Source: Marinobacter zhejiangensis
GTDB taxonomy: Bacteria > Pseudomonadota > Gammaproteobacteria > Pseudomonadales > Oleiphilaceae
Length of the DNA stretch: 64,000 nt
NCBI RefSeq assembly: GCF_900114775.1
Contig: NZ_FOUE01000001.1
Span: 992,001 to 1,056,000, forward strand
Reading direction: 5' to 3'
A program made the position numbers and the translations under genes. The notes below the pieces were generated by a model. The model was not told the origin of the DNA and searched no databases. It saw nothing but the letters and a program-made list of their open reading frames with translations. Below, piece by piece: positions 1 through 9,268 of this stretch (positions are counted from its first letter, which is position 1; every line of letters begins with the position of its first letter).

Positions 1-530
1 TACGGATGCTGGCCGGCAACCTGCCACTGAAAAGTCTGACCGAAGAGCGGAGCACCGATCTGTTCATCGCGTTCAGCCAGTTGATGCAGATGTTTGACTC
101 CATTGTGATCAACGTTGACCCGCTGCTGGCGGACTTCTGGATCAAGGTCATCGGGTTGCAGGTCTCCAACCTGGTTATGACCATTCATCCGGTGGTGGAG
201 CAGGCGCACCTGGCCCGGGAAAAACTCCAGTCCTGGGACGCGGAACTGTCGGAGCGGTGTAACCGGCTGTTGCTGGTGGATGGCTATGAGGACAAGGTGC
301 CCCCCGGGCTCGACCAGCTGGAAAGCGCCGTCGGCGTGCCGTCTCTGGGCGCCCTGCCTCTGGACTGGGCCAACCGTCTGTTGGCGATGAACGCGGGTAT
401 CCCGGTGCACACCCTGCCACGGCGCTCGGCCTTCAACCGCAAGTTTGAAAGCCTGTTGAAACGGGCGGATGAACAGCGAGCGGCGCAGCGCAAGCAGACA
501 CGTTCGAAAGAAGCCCAGGGGCGGGCCTGA
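1..530 (+). CDS. tadZ: TadZ/CpaE-like pilus localisation ATPase, 3' part
   Basis: The gene enters the window from the left edge and is open from base 3 to the TGA at 528-530, so only about the last 175 residues are visible. The visible part has the pattern of the C-terminal half of a MinD/ParA-like fold: a hydrophobic strand ending in an acidic residue (FDSIVINVDPL), then LLLVDGYEDKV and LGALPLDWANRLLAMNAGIPV, close to the PYD-like ends of TadZ/CpaE proteins. In the family this protein places the Tad secretion machine at the pole. It lies 14 bases upstream of tadA, and the order Z-A-B-C-D is that of known tad operons. The Walker A motif would be upstream and cannot be checked. Confidence 0.75.
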   Translation, partial: RMLAGNLPLKSLTEERSTDLFIAFSQLMQMFDSIVINVDPLLADFWIKVIGLQVSNLVMTIHPVVEQAHLAREKLQSWDAELSERCNRLLLVDGYEDKVPPGLDQLESAVGVPSLGALPLDWANRLLAMNAGIPVHTLPRRSAFNRKFESLLKRADEQRAAQRKQTRSKEAQGRA

Positions 531-544
531 GGGAGGGATGACCG

Positions 545-1723
545 TTGGCTCGAATTGACCCGGAATTTCAGGAACTGAAAAAGCGCGTCCACTATTTTCT
601 GGTGGAGCGGCTGGATGAAGAAGGCATTGAGGTTGGCAAGATCCATCGCGACGCGCTGTTCGATTTTGTCGAGACCAACATCACCGGGTTTATCAGTCTG
701 CACCGGGTGCCTTTGTCCACCAACGACCTTACCAGCCTGGTTCGGGAGCTGTTTGATGAAGTAACCGGGTTTGGCCCGTTGGAGCCGTTGCTGGCCGACG
801 AACGGGTCAACGATATTCTGGTGAACGGCCCGGAAGACGTCTTTGTCGAGATTTCCGGTGTCCTGCAGCGCGCCAATACCCGTTTTATTGATGATGACCA
901 TGTGACTCGGGTGATCCGCCGAATCATATCGCCCCTCGGGCGACGGCTGGACGAAGCGAGTCCGATGGTGGATGCCCGGCTGCCGGACGGTTCGCGGGTC
1001 AACGCCATCATCCCGCCCATTGCATTGGACGGACCCTCCATCAGTATCCGGAAGTTCACCCAGAACCACCTGACCGCCAATGACCTGGTCAACAGTGGGT
1101 CGATGACGCCGGAATGCCTGTCTTTGCTGATCAAGGCGGTGGAATCGCGGCGAAATATCCTGGTCAGTGGCGGTACCGGTACCGGTAAAACCACCATCCT
1201 TAACCTGCTCAGCCAATACGTTCCTCGTGATGAACGGGTGGTGACCATTGAGGATTCCGCCGAACTGGCCCTCAACCACCCCCATGTGGTGCGCCTGGAA
1301 ACCCGTCCGGCGAACACCGAAGGCAGCGGCCGGATCAGTGCCCGGGAGCTGGTTATCAATGCACTGCGGATGCGTCCGGACCGGATCGTTCTGGGCGAGG
1401 TTCGTTCCGGTGAAATTATTGAATTGCTCCAGGCCATGAACACCGGCCATGAGGGGTCGATGAGTACCATCCACTCCAATACCGCCCGGGATGCCATCAT
1501 CCGTATTGAGACGCTGCTGGCGGTCAACGGTTACGACGCTGGGGAGCGGGCCATCGGGCGGCTGATCGGTTCCTCCCTCGACCTCATCGTCCAGTTGGTC
1601 CGGTTGCCCAATGGCCGCCGCTACATCAGTGAAGTGGTGGCCATGAAGCCAACCCCGGATAATCCCTGCGATATGGAATACCTGTACCGGAGCGACCTCA
1701 ATGAGCAGTCTGGGCTGGTATAA
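545..1723 (+). CDS. tadA: TadA/CpaF secretion ATPase
   Basis: A 392-residue type II/IV secretion ATPase that powers Tad (Flp) pilus assembly at the inner membrane. The N-terminal 100 residues match the CpaF leader (FGPLEPLLADERVNDILVNG). A Walker A motif, GGTGTGKTT, lies at about residues 209-217, a Walker B-like RPDRIVLGEVR near 279-289, and the STIHSN motif typical of these ATPases follows. Length is normal for TadA. The start is a TTG at 545, chosen because a strong purine-rich ribosome site (GAGGGAGGGATG) lies just upstream and no ATG fits the family's N-terminus. The 3' end overlaps tadB by 23 bases. Confidence 0.93.
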   Translation: MARIDPEFQELKKRVHYFLVERLDEEGIEVGKIHRDALFDFVETNITGFISLHRVPLSTNDLTSLVRELFDEVTGFGPLEPLLADERVNDILVNGPEDVFVEISGVLQRANTRFIDDDHVTRVIRRIISPLGRRLDEASPMVDARLPDGSRVNAIIPPIALDGPSISIRKFTQNHLTANDLVNSGSMTPECLSLLIKAVESRRNILVSGGTGTGKTTILNLLSQYVPRDERVVTIEDSAELALNHPHVVRLETRPANTEGSGRISARELVINALRMRPDRIVLGEVRSGEIIELLQAMNTGHEGSMSTIHSNTARDAIIRIETLLAVNGYDAGERAIGRLIGSSLDLIVQLVRLPNGRRYISEVVAMKPTPDNPCDMEYLYRSDLNEQSGLV

Positions 1724-2618
1724 GCTGGCGTTGCTGGCCGCCCTGACTGCTTTGTTGCTGTTGGGTGGGCAGATGCTATGGCACTGGCTGCAGTCGCGGC
1801 GGGCGCTGGCGCAGCGGGTACAGGGCCGGTTGACGCCGACCCAGGAACTGGGAACGAGCAACGTTGCCCGGGTAAGGCTGGGGCCGCTGGAAAAGTTTCT
1901 GGTTCAGGCCGACATCAACCTGTCTCCCCGTAAAGCGCTGATGGTTGTACTGGTAACGCTGATCGCGGTGTTCCTGGTCGCAGTGTTTAAGGGTGCCGTT
2001 GTCACGCTGGTCACCGTGTTTTTCCTGGTCTCGGTCTGTGTCATGTACTGGAAGGTCCGGTTCCAGAAGCAGCGCCGGATTATCCATGAAGAGTTGCCCG
2101 GAATCGTTGATTCGGTGCTGCGGAGCATGGATGCAGGGCGGTCATTGGAACACGGTTTGATCCATGCCTTTGAGGATGCCTCGCCGGTTTTTGAACCGTT
2201 GGTGTTCCGGCTGCGCAGTGCCGTAGAGGCCGGCCGGGACTATACCCGGTTGTTTGAAGATTTTGCGGCCATCTACCACATTCCGGCGTTGATTATGGTG
2301 TCGATATCGTTGCGGACGGCGTCCCGCTTTGGTTCGTCCATTCGTCCGGTGTTGCAGCAGGTGGCTTCGTCCCTCCGTTCCCAGCAGGAGATGCGTCGGG
2401 AGTTCCTGGCGGCCACGGCGGAAACCCGCTTTACCGCCGTGACCTTTGCGATCCTGCCGCCAGGGCTTGCACTGTATATGGTCACCATCAACGACCAGTA
2501 TTCGCGGGTGCTGCTGGAGACTGCGACCGGCCACACCATGTTGATCGTGGCCGGGGTGCTGCAGTTGCTGGGTGTGGTGCTGATCTGGCGCATGATCCAG
2601 GGGGTGGGCCGTGAATAA
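1701..2618 (+). CDS. tadB: TadB inner-membrane platform protein
   Basis: A 305-residue T2SS-F-family membrane protein. There is an N-terminal hydrophobic helix (about residues 8-28), a second pair of helices around 80-115, a cytoplasmic loop with the family's ELPGIVDSVLRSMDAGRSLE pattern near 130-150, and C-terminal helices at about 250-300. With TadC it forms the inner-membrane platform that the TadA ATPase acts on. The gene starts inside the end of tadA and runs 8 bases into tadC, so translation of the three is probably coupled. Confidence 0.9.
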   Translation: MSSLGWYKLALLAALTALLLLGGQMLWHWLQSRRALAQRVQGRLTPTQELGTSNVARVRLGPLEKFLVQADINLSPRKALMVVLVTLIAVFLVAVFKGAVVTLVTVFFLVSVCVMYWKVRFQKQRRIIHEELPGIVDSVLRSMDAGRSLEHGLIHAFEDASPVFEPLVFRLRSAVEAGRDYTRLFEDFAAIYHIPALIMVSISLRTASRFGSSIRPVLQQVASSLRSQQEMRREFLAATAETRFTAVTFAILPPGLALYMVTINDQYSRVLLETATGHTMLIVAGVLQLLGVVLIWRMIQGVGRE

Positions 2619-3480
2619 CCTGCTGTTTTCCCTGTCGCTGTTGTTGGCCTTGGCGTCGGTCTGGATTGCCCTGGTCAAAGTCCCTGAGTGGCGATTGAGA
2701 TCCCGGGTACTGGCCCGCCTGCGTTTCCGCGGGGTCCGCAATGATGAGGTGGCCGACAGTTGGCTGAGTTCGCTGGCGGAGCGTTTCACCGCCCACCCGG
2801 CGATCCGGGGAGATTATGAAGAAATGGGCGAAGCGCTGGAAATCACCGGGCGCACGGAGGAAAAGGCCCGCATCGATTACCTGTTGATGTGCTGGGGCAT
2901 GCCTGCGGTTGCCATTATTGCCGGGTTTGCCTTCTCCGGAGTTGTCTGGGGCAGCCTGGTGGCTGTTGGGGGATTTCTGTTGCCAAGGCGAATTATCCGC
3001 TCCATGGCGGTGACCGCTGAGAAGGCGCAGAACCTGGAAGCCATTGAATTGTGCCACATGACCCGGATGTTGATGGAGGCAGGACTGTCCATTGAGCGGT
3101 CACTGCGGCTGATTGCGGCCCAGGCCAGACCCGTAATGCCAAGGCTGTCGATACGCCTGGACCGGTTCAACCGGATGATGGAGGCGGGTGCCGACCGCTC
3201 CCTGGCGTTGGATGAGCTCGGCCGGAACAAGCGCATCGTGGTGTTGAGAAATTACGTCGCCCTGATGAAACAGAGCAGCAAACTGGGGGCGGGGGTGTCC
3301 CACAGCCTGGATCAGGTGATCCAGGAAGCCCAGCATGCGGAGCGCAGCCGGCTGAAGGAAGACACCAACCGGATTGGCGCCAAGATGACGATCATCATGA
3401 TGGTGTTCATGCTGCCCGCTCTGTTTACTTTGATTGGTGGTCCGGCGGTCATATCGATCGCCGAAACCCTGTCCCGATAA
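2611..3480 (+). CDS. tadC: TadC inner-membrane platform protein
   Basis: A 289-residue T2SS-F-domain protein, the usual partner of TadB. An N-terminal helix is at residues 3-22, a paired hydrophobic region near 90-120, a loop with the family pattern AIELCHMTRMLMEAGLSIE near 145-165, and a C-terminal helix at about 258-285 (MTIIMMVFMLPALFTLIGG). The start is a GTG at 2611, overlapping the tadB stop by 8 bases; no ATG is nearer. The stop at 3480 is followed by the ribosome site of the tadD-like lipoprotein gene. Confidence 0.9.
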   Translation: MNNLLFSLSLLLALASVWIALVKVPEWRLRSRVLARLRFRGVRNDEVADSWLSSLAERFTAHPAIRGDYEEMGEALEITGRTEEKARIDYLLMCWGMPAVAIIAGFAFSGVVWGSLVAVGGFLLPRRIIRSMAVTAEKAQNLEAIELCHMTRMLMEAGLSIERSLRLIAAQARPVMPRLSIRLDRFNRMMEAGADRSLALDELGRNKRIVVLRNYVALMKQSSKLGAGVSHSLDQVIQEAQHAERSRLKEDTNRIGAKMTIIMMVFMLPALFTLIGGPAVISIAETLSR

Positions 3481-3496
3481 GAAAAAGGAAGTCCAC

Positions 3497-4177
3497 ATGC
3501 AACGAAACTGCTTACGGCGCCTGGCCACCCTCTCCCTGTTGGGGGTGATGATGTCCGGGTGTGCCACCACGCCGGTAGAGCCCCGGGAGCCTGCTTCGGA
3601 ACCGCTGGCCGTTCGTTGCAACGCCAATATTCAGCCGGAAGCTCAGGTACACCTGGATCTGGTGGACCGTCTGGCGGACGCTGGCAAACCCTATGCGGCG
3701 CTGGCGCAGCTGGAGAGCGAGTCGTTGTCGACTCCGGATCACTGGGTTCGCAAGGGGCGCTTGCTGGCATCCACCCAGCAACTGCAGGCCGCCGAAAACC
3801 TGTTCCGGGCACTGGCGGAAGAGTGCGACACCGCAGAAGCCTTTCATGGCCTGGGGATGGTCCTGCTGAAGAGCTGGCGTACCGAAGCGGGGGTGACCCA
3901 GCTGCGCATCGCCCGCGCCGAGGCGCCGTCATCGGGCAACATTCGCAACGATTACGGCTATGCGCTCCTGCTGAACGGCGACTATGAGCAGGCCGCTTAT
4001 GAACTGCGCACGGCGCTTGAACTGCTGGACGGTGAGGGACCCGTGCGCCAGAACCTAGCAGCGGCCTATCTGCTGACCAACAACGACGATGGCCTGCGGC
4101 TGCTCACAGAACGCTATGGGTTTGGGGTGGATGAAATCGCCCATGCCCAGCGGCTGGCCGGAACCCTCAGGAGGTAA
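3497..4177 (+). CDS. tadD: TadD-like TPR lipoprotein
   Basis: A 226-residue lipoprotein with tetratricopeptide-type helices. The start at 3497 gives a basic N-terminus (MQRNCLRRL), a hydrophobic stretch and the lipobox MSGC with the lipidated Cys at residue 22; AAGGAAG sits 6 bases upstream. An in-frame upstream start at 3434 lies inside tadC and would ruin the signal peptide. Repeated alanine- and leucine-rich helical pairs between about 40 and 200 (for example IRNDYGYALLLNGDYEQAA) are TPR-like. TadD is a lipoprotein needed for Tad assembly in characterised systems, and the position after tadC supports this call. Confidence 0.85.
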   Translation: MQRNCLRRLATLSLLGVMMSGCATTPVEPREPASEPLAVRCNANIQPEAQVHLDLVDRLADAGKPYAALAQLESESLSTPDHWVRKGRLLASTQQLQAAENLFRALAEECDTAEAFHGLGMVLLKSWRTEAGVTQLRIARAEAPSSGNIRNDYGYALLLNGDYEQAAYELRTALELLDGEGPVRQNLAAAYLLTNNDDGLRLLTERYGFGVDEIAHAQRLAGTLRR

Positions 4178-4179
4178 AC

Positions 4180-4446
4180 ATGAAGTATCGCTACGGACTG
4201 ATCATGCTGGCGCTACCCCTGGTTGGCCAGGCTGGCGGATACCCCCATGGGTTGTCGGACACGGTAATCGAAGCGAAACCCCGGACCCAGACCGAGCAGG
4301 CACTGCAGCGTCAGCGCGACTCCGGGCCGCCAGAGCAGGGCGAGTTGTCCACCCAGGTCTATGTCGATACCCAGGAGCGGATTTCGGAAACCTTCCGTCG
4401 CCCGGTGCCCGAACGTATGGCGGACCTGAATACCAAGGACGAGTAA
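4180..4446 (+). CDS. small exported protein of the tad operon (DUF3613-like)
   Basis: An 88-residue protein with an N-terminal signal peptide (MKYRYGLIMLALPLVGQA, then GG). The mature part is short, polar and predicted helical, ending in the segment YVDTQERISETFRRPVPE. That segment resembles small DUF3613-type proteins found within tad loci of other proteobacteria; I recall this from family knowledge and could not search for it. It starts 2 bases after the tadD stop with AGGAGG in front of the ATG, so it is clearly part of the operon. Its function in pilus assembly is unknown. Confidence 0.7.
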   Translation: MKYRYGLIMLALPLVGQAGGYPHGLSDTVIEAKPRTQTEQALQRQRDSGPPEQGELSTQVYVDTQERISETFRRPVPERMADLNTKDE

Positions 4447-4459
4447 CAGGAGAAGCGCA

Positions 4460-6244
4460 ATGTTGCAGCGGCAACGTGGGGCGTTCATTTTCATCACCCC
4501 GGTGATCCTGACCCTCATCGTCCTGTTTACGGTGATGGCGGTGGACGGTGCCCGTATCTACGGCGTCCGCAATGACCTGCAAAATCAGGCGAATGCCGCG
4601 GCATCAGCGGGTGCCGAGGCGACCCAGGCCTGTGGTGGCGTGAATGTCAGTGTCGCTGCAATGAAATCCCGGGCGCTGGCTGCGGCCCAGGCCCAGGGCT
4701 TCTCCGGGGCGGCGGAAGACCTGGATCTGCGAGTGGGTGTGCTGGTACCAGATCCGGACAGCCCGAGTCAGCTGCTGTTCCAGGAGGTTAACGACATTGC
4801 CGCGAGTAATGCGGTGCGGGTCCTGCTGAGCCGGGAAGAATCGATCTCCCGACTGCTGCCTGAATCCGTGTTGGGCTCGATCACCCTGTCGGCTTCGACA
4901 GCGGTGCGTAAGGAAGTCAGGGCTTCTCTCAGTGCTGCCGGATCGACCCTTGCTGTCCATCAGGGTGTGCTGGGGGGACTGCTGGGCGCGGTGTTCCAGG
5001 ATCCATCGTACACCCTGGATCCAACCAGTCTGAGTAGTCTGGAGAACACCTTTGTCGAACTGGGTGAGGTATTGTCGTTGCTGGGTGTTGATAACCTGGA
5101 AGACGCTTTGCCCCTGGGCGCGGACGAACTGGCAGCAGCGTTACGGGAAATTGCCGGCAACGCCACGCCGGCCGGCGAGCTGCTGGATGATCTGGTGGGC
5201 GCAGCCGGGATTTCCACGTTGCAGATTTCCGACATACTGACCGCGCTGGGGGATACCCGGGTTCCCGATAACAACCCGGTTGAGTTGCTGGGGCTGGTGA
5301 ACAGTCTGCTGCTCAATGTCATCCGTGAACAACAGCTGCTGAATGGGGCTGCGCTGGCGCTGACGAACCTGGGGGCGCTGCCCCTGATTTCCGCCATTGA
5401 CGGTAACAGCCTGGAAGTGAACCTGTACGTAAACCGGGCCCCCAAGTACATTTTCGATGTGCCGGCCCGGAAGAACCTGGACGGGGAATGGGAAGGGGTG
5501 TTCTACGCCCCGGATATCAGTCTCGAAGTGATTGTTCAGGCGGGTATCCCGCCGCTAGACCTGCTTGGGCTAGTGAAGCTGGAGCTGGCCGACCTGACCA
5601 TCCCGTTGGCGGTGGACCTGGGTGGCGGCAGTGGTTACCTGTCGTCGGCGATGTGTGCCCGGGGGGTGAGCAATGAGGTGCAGTTTGGCATGGAACTCGA
5701 ACGCCAGCTGCTGGAGTTGGGAACTGGCACTATCGACCCTGACACCGGTGATGTGGTGATCCAGCCGATTGATGCCAATATTGGCAAAGTAAGCCTGCTG
5801 GCTGGGCTGTTGACTATCGACTCGTTATTGAATCTGGAAGCCGAAATCTCCGGTGGTCTGCCAGGGGAGTCGGCATCGGTGATGCTTGAACCCGATTACC
5901 CACTGTACTGTTCGCCGCAGGATGGCTGCAGCCGCCGAACTTATGAAGATCCCGGTGCGGGGCTATCCGGCCTGGATCTCGATGTGGATGTGACCCGCCT
6001 GGCGCTGCTGGAGACGCAGTTGGGCGCGGTAGACCTGACGCCACTGGTCGGCCTGGTTACCCCCCTGGTATCGGACCTCCTGTACGACGTTACCCAAAGT
6101 CTGACCACGGTGTTAGTGAATCCGTTGCTGGAGGTGCTGGGTGTCGGGGTTGGTGGCATCAATGTGACGGTGACTGCTGGAGATCAGAGCTATACTCAAC
6201 TGATTGAAAACGTACGGCTGGCCAATGAAGGCGAGCCGCTATAG
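4460..6244 (+). CDS. TadE/TadG-like pilus assembly protein
   Basis: A 594-residue protein with a short basic N-terminus ending RGA, then one transmembrane helix (residues 10-32, FIFITPVILTLIVLFTVMAV) followed by DGARIYGVRNDLQNQANAAA. This is the signature of TadE/G-like proteins, which carry a pseudopilin-type membrane anchor. The large extracytoplasmic remainder is rich in Leu, Gly and Val, contains several Cys (CARGVS; CSPQDGCSRR) and has no von Willebrand A motif that I can see. It is the last gene of the visible tad operon, 13 bases after the small exported protein. The call as TadG-like rests on the N-terminus and position. Confidence 0.75.
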   Translation: MLQRQRGAFIFITPVILTLIVLFTVMAVDGARIYGVRNDLQNQANAAASAGAEATQACGGVNVSVAAMKSRALAAAQAQGFSGAAEDLDLRVGVLVPDPDSPSQLLFQEVNDIAASNAVRVLLSREESISRLLPESVLGSITLSASTAVRKEVRASLSAAGSTLAVHQGVLGGLLGAVFQDPSYTLDPTSLSSLENTFVELGEVLSLLGVDNLEDALPLGADELAAALREIAGNATPAGELLDDLVGAAGISTLQISDILTALGDTRVPDNNPVELLGLVNSLLLNVIREQQLLNGAALALTNLGALPLISAIDGNSLEVNLYVNRAPKYIFDVPARKNLDGEWEGVFYAPDISLEVIVQAGIPPLDLLGLVKLELADLTIPLAVDLGGGSGYLSSAMCARGVSNEVQFGMELERQLLELGTGTIDPDTGDVVIQPIDANIGKVSLLAGLLTIDSLLNLEAEISGGLPGESASVMLEPDYPLYCSPQDGCSRRTYEDPGAGLSGLDLDVDVTRLALLETQLGAVDLTPLVGLVTPLVSDLLYDVTQSLTTVLVNPLLEVLGVGVGGINVTVTAGDQSYTQLIENVRLANEGEPL

Positions 6245-6273
6245 GACCACCTGGACGGGCCATATGGGTAACA

Positions 6274-8331
6274 ATGATGACTGAGGCTTCATCCCTGATC
6301 CCGTTGGCCGCAGGCGCCCTGGTGGCCGTTCTGGGAGTTTTGCTGGCCTATCGGGAATGGCGGATACGGCGGCTGCGGATGGAAAACCTGGGGCTGCTCC
6401 AGGAGCTCGGTGACGCCCAACGTCGATTCAAGGACAGTAGCCGGGAACTGCGGGGGCTGTTTGACCATTCCGCCATCTCGGTGATGCTGTTCGACCGTTT
6501 TGACCGCACTGTCCTGTATGCCAACGACCTGGCCCTGGAGATGTTCGGGGTCGATTCCATGGCAGCCCTCACCAATGATGTTATGCAGCGGCCCGATGCC
6601 TGGTCGGGCTCGCCCTATGGGCTGGCGGACTTTGAGGCCTGGCTGGAGAAAGCCAGCCGCCTGGGTATGCAGCGTTTTGAATGGAAACTTCTCAACCAGA
6701 CCGGCTTGCCGGTTTGGCTGGACGCCACCCTGGTTTCCCTACCTTATGAGGGCAAGCAGACGCTGATGTTTACCGGGGTCAACATCAGCGTCCGCAAGAT
6801 TGCCGAATCAACGGACTGGCTTCGTAACCGGGCCATGCTGGCAATGACCGGTGACCGGCCGTTGGCCGCCAGTCTCGACCTGATCGTGGCGATGTACCAG
6901 TTCACCTCGCCCAACGCCCGATGCGCCATCATGATCCTTGATGAGAACACCCGGACCTTGGGCTGGGGCAATCGGCCCGTTTTCGCCCCGCCTTTTAATG
7001 AGGCGCTGGACAACCTGCCGGTTCGCTACGGAGCCGCTACCTGTGGCACGGCGGCGTCGATTCAGGGGCGGGTGGTGACGGAGGATATCGACAAGGATGA
7101 TCGCTGGGAACGGTATCGCGATGCGGGGCATGCGGCGGGGGTGGCTTCCTGCTGGTCGGAACCGGTGTTGGGCAGCGACGGCAAGGTACTGGGAACGTTC
7201 GCGGTTTACCACGACAACCCCTGGACACCGGGGGAGCCGGACATCGAAGCACTGACCGGTCCGCTTTATCTGGCCAGCCTGGCCATTGAGCGTTACCAGG
7301 CCCGGGATCGCCTGCAACGAATGGTGGCTGCGGAGAAAACCATTCGCGAGATCAGTGTGACCCTGCAGACCATGGACCCGGCGGCGACTGCACGGGGCGT
7401 TCGGTCGGTGCTGAAGTTCCTGCGTGAGTACCTGTCGGTGGATCAATGCCTGGTGTTGCAGGGAACCCAGGAGGGCAGCCTGTTTGAAGTCGCGCATGCC
7501 TGGCCGGAGCTGCCGTGCGATGAAGACGAAGAGCGCCTCGCACTGACCCGGGATGAGCTGGAGGAAGCCCTGTCGGAGATTCGGGAACAGGGTTATGGCG
7601 TGATCCGTTACGACGAGAGTGACGACGGTGATGAGCTGATCGACCTGTTGATGCCGGGGCAAAACGCGGGAAGCTGCCTGATCGCGCCCATTATTCAGAG
7701 TGATCAAGTTTCCGGTTTGCTGGTGTTCTGCAGTCGCGAAGACAAACACCACTGGCAGGCCTTTGACATCAATACCGTCACACCGGTTGCCGCTCTGCTC
7801 GGCAGCGCCCTGACCCGGCAGTCACTGTTACAGGAACTGACCCATCAGGCGCTGCACGATCGCCTGACCGGGCTCTATAACCGGGGCAAGACCGAGGACC
7901 GGCTGACGCAGGAAATCGTGCGATCGTCCCGCTACGGCAATACCTTCTCGTTAATCCTGTTCGATGTAGACCATTTCAAACTGGTGAACGATCGTTTCGG
8001 GCACAATGCCGGCGATGATGTGCTGGTGGAAGTGGCATCCCAGCTGAGTACAAACGTGCGCTCGGCGGACTTTGTCGGGCGCTGGGGCGGGGAGGAGTTT
8101 CTGGTGATCCTGCCGGAAACCGACCTCGATGAGGGTGGTGCGGTGGCGGAGAACCTGCGTCTGCACATTGCCGAACAGACGTTTCCAATACCCGGAGGCT
8201 CTGTGACCGTCAGTGCCGGGGTATCGGCGTTTCTGCCCGGTGATGACCTGCAGGAACTGGTCAAGCGAGCGGATACCGCGCTCTATCAGGCGAAGGACGA
8301 AGGCCGTAACCAGATCAGGGTATCGGCCTGA
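6274..8331 (+). CDS. PAS-GAF-GAF diguanylate cyclase
   Basis: A 685-residue protein predicted to make cyclic di-GMP. One N-terminal membrane helix lies at about residues 9-25, a short coiled linker follows, then a PAS domain (about 57-178), a GAF domain (about 190-340), a second GAF-like domain (about 360-512) and a C-terminal GGDEF domain (517-685). The active-site loop is intact (GGEEF at 605-609), and the product-inhibition I-site RSAD at 596-599 is five residues upstream, so the enzyme should be active and feedback-inhibited. The ATG at 6274 is followed at once by a second ATG; either may be used. It lies 29 bases after the TadG-like gene, which hints at c-di-GMP control of pili. No EAL domain is present. 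Confidence 0.9.
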   Translation: MMTEASSLIPLAAGALVAVLGVLLAYREWRIRRLRMENLGLLQELGDAQRRFKDSSRELRGLFDHSAISVMLFDRFDRTVLYANDLALEMFGVDSMAALTNDVMQRPDAWSGSPYGLADFEAWLEKASRLGMQRFEWKLLNQTGLPVWLDATLVSLPYEGKQTLMFTGVNISVRKIAESTDWLRNRAMLAMTGDRPLAASLDLIVAMYQFTSPNARCAIMILDENTRTLGWGNRPVFAPPFNEALDNLPVRYGAATCGTAASIQGRVVTEDIDKDDRWERYRDAGHAAGVASCWSEPVLGSDGKVLGTFAVYHDNPWTPGEPDIEALTGPLYLASLAIERYQARDRLQRMVAAEKTIREISVTLQTMDPAATARGVRSVLKFLREYLSVDQCLVLQGTQEGSLFEVAHAWPELPCDEDEERLALTRDELEEALSEIREQGYGVIRYDESDDGDELIDLLMPGQNAGSCLIAPIIQSDQVSGLLVFCSREDKHHWQAFDINTVTPVAALLGSALTRQSLLQELTHQALHDRLTGLYNRGKTEDRLTQEIVRSSRYGNTFSLILFDVDHFKLVNDRFGHNAGDDVLVEVASQLSTNVRSADFVGRWGGEEFLVILPETDLDEGGAVAENLRLHIAEQTFPIPGGSVTVSAGVSAFLPGDDLQELVKRADTALYQAKDEGRNQIRVSA

Positions 8332-8437
8332 TCGCCTTGCCTGCCTTCCCGCCTGAGAGCGCCTATACTCCAAAACCCAGGGCAGTTTTCCGAACAGCGG
8401 ATAGACACGAAAGCCCGGACCGGACAGGGAGAGTGCA

Positions 8438-9172
8438 ATGCGTGGTCTGATTCTGATTTTGGGGTCGCTGATGGTTTCCCTGTGCCTGGCTGGGGAAACG
8501 GTTCGGGTGGGGATTAACCATGCGCCGCCCTACCGGGTTGTTGATGGTGACCAGATCAGCGGCTTCTATGTTGAGGTGTTTGAAGCGATCGCCCATCGCA
8601 TGGATTGGGAGGTGCAGTACGTCGAAGCGCCGTTTCGCCGGATTCTTCGGCTGATGGAAAGTGGGGAAGTGGATGTCATGCTTGGCCCACTGCGGACCGC
8701 CGAGCGGGAACGCTACATGGAGTATTTGGTAGACGCTTTTCCGCCTGAGCGCCGGCTGTTTTTCTATCAGCGTCCAGAGAACGAGATTCTTTCCTATCAT
8801 GACCTGCGGCAGAAGCGGATTGGGGTGCTGCGGGGTAGCCACTATTTTCCCGCATTTGATGACGACACCGGACTGATCAAGGAAGCCGGCATTCGCTACG
8901 AGAACCTGGTGCGGATGCTGGACCGGGATTATGTGGATGTGGTTATCGCACCAGAACTGGTTGGGCTGTACACCCTGCGTCAGGAAAATGTGGAGGCGCA
9001 AGTGTCGCCCTTTTTTGTGCCCGGCGAACGTTCATGGATTGCGGTTTCCCGGAAATCAGCGTTGATGCATTACCAGGAGGCGATCCGGCAGAGCATGGCC
9101 GATATCCAGACCCAGCGGATCTATGACGGGCTGTTGCTCGAATACCTGCAGCGAACCACGGATGAGGAATGA
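8438..9172 (+). CDS. orphan periplasmic solute-binding protein (SBP_bac_3 type)
   Basis: A 244-residue secreted protein with a signal peptide (residues 1-18, cut near CLAGE). It begins with the fold pattern of amino-acid-type binding proteins (VRVGINHAPPYRVVDGDQISGFYVE), and KRIGVLRGS near residue 125 marks the second lobe. No permease or ATPase gene is beside it. Such stand-alone proteins are common near c-di-GMP enzymes and may feed sensors rather than transporters; that is inference. A good ribosome site, GGGAGAG, precedes the ATG by 5 bases. Confidence 0.8.
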   Translation: MRGLILILGSLMVSLCLAGETVRVGINHAPPYRVVDGDQISGFYVEVFEAIAHRMDWEVQYVEAPFRRILRLMESGEVDVMLGPLRTAERERYMEYLVDAFPPERRLFFYQRPENEILSYHDLRQKRIGVLRGSHYFPAFDDDTGLIKEAGIRYENLVRMLDRDYVDVVIAPELVGLYTLRQENVEAQVSPFFVPGERSWIAVSRKSALMHYQEAIRQSMADIQTQRIYDGLLLEYLQRTTDEE

Positions 9173-9238
9173 GGTGGCGCTGGTGTTGACGGTGAGCAGA
9201 GAGTGCTGGAAATGAGGGGCGACTAGGGGAGAAGAAAC

Positions 9239-9260
9239 GGGGCCGGAAAGATCCGGCCCC
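9239..9260 (-). terminator. hairpin after the 9269-11191 gene
   Basis: Perfect inverted repeat GGGGCCGG/CCGGCCCC with a 6-base loop, just beyond the stop of the minus-strand membrane protein. Read on the minus strand it is followed by GTTTCTTCT, a weak U-rich tail, so it is a plausible intrinsic terminator for that gene. Confidence 0.55.
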
Positions 9261-9268
9261 GGGCAGGA

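Noticed and set aside
284-1861. 525-codon minus-strand reading frame opposite tadA
   Set aside because: It is antisense to a clear TadA gene with intact motifs; long antisense frames are common in GC-rich DNA, and the product has no recognisable motif.
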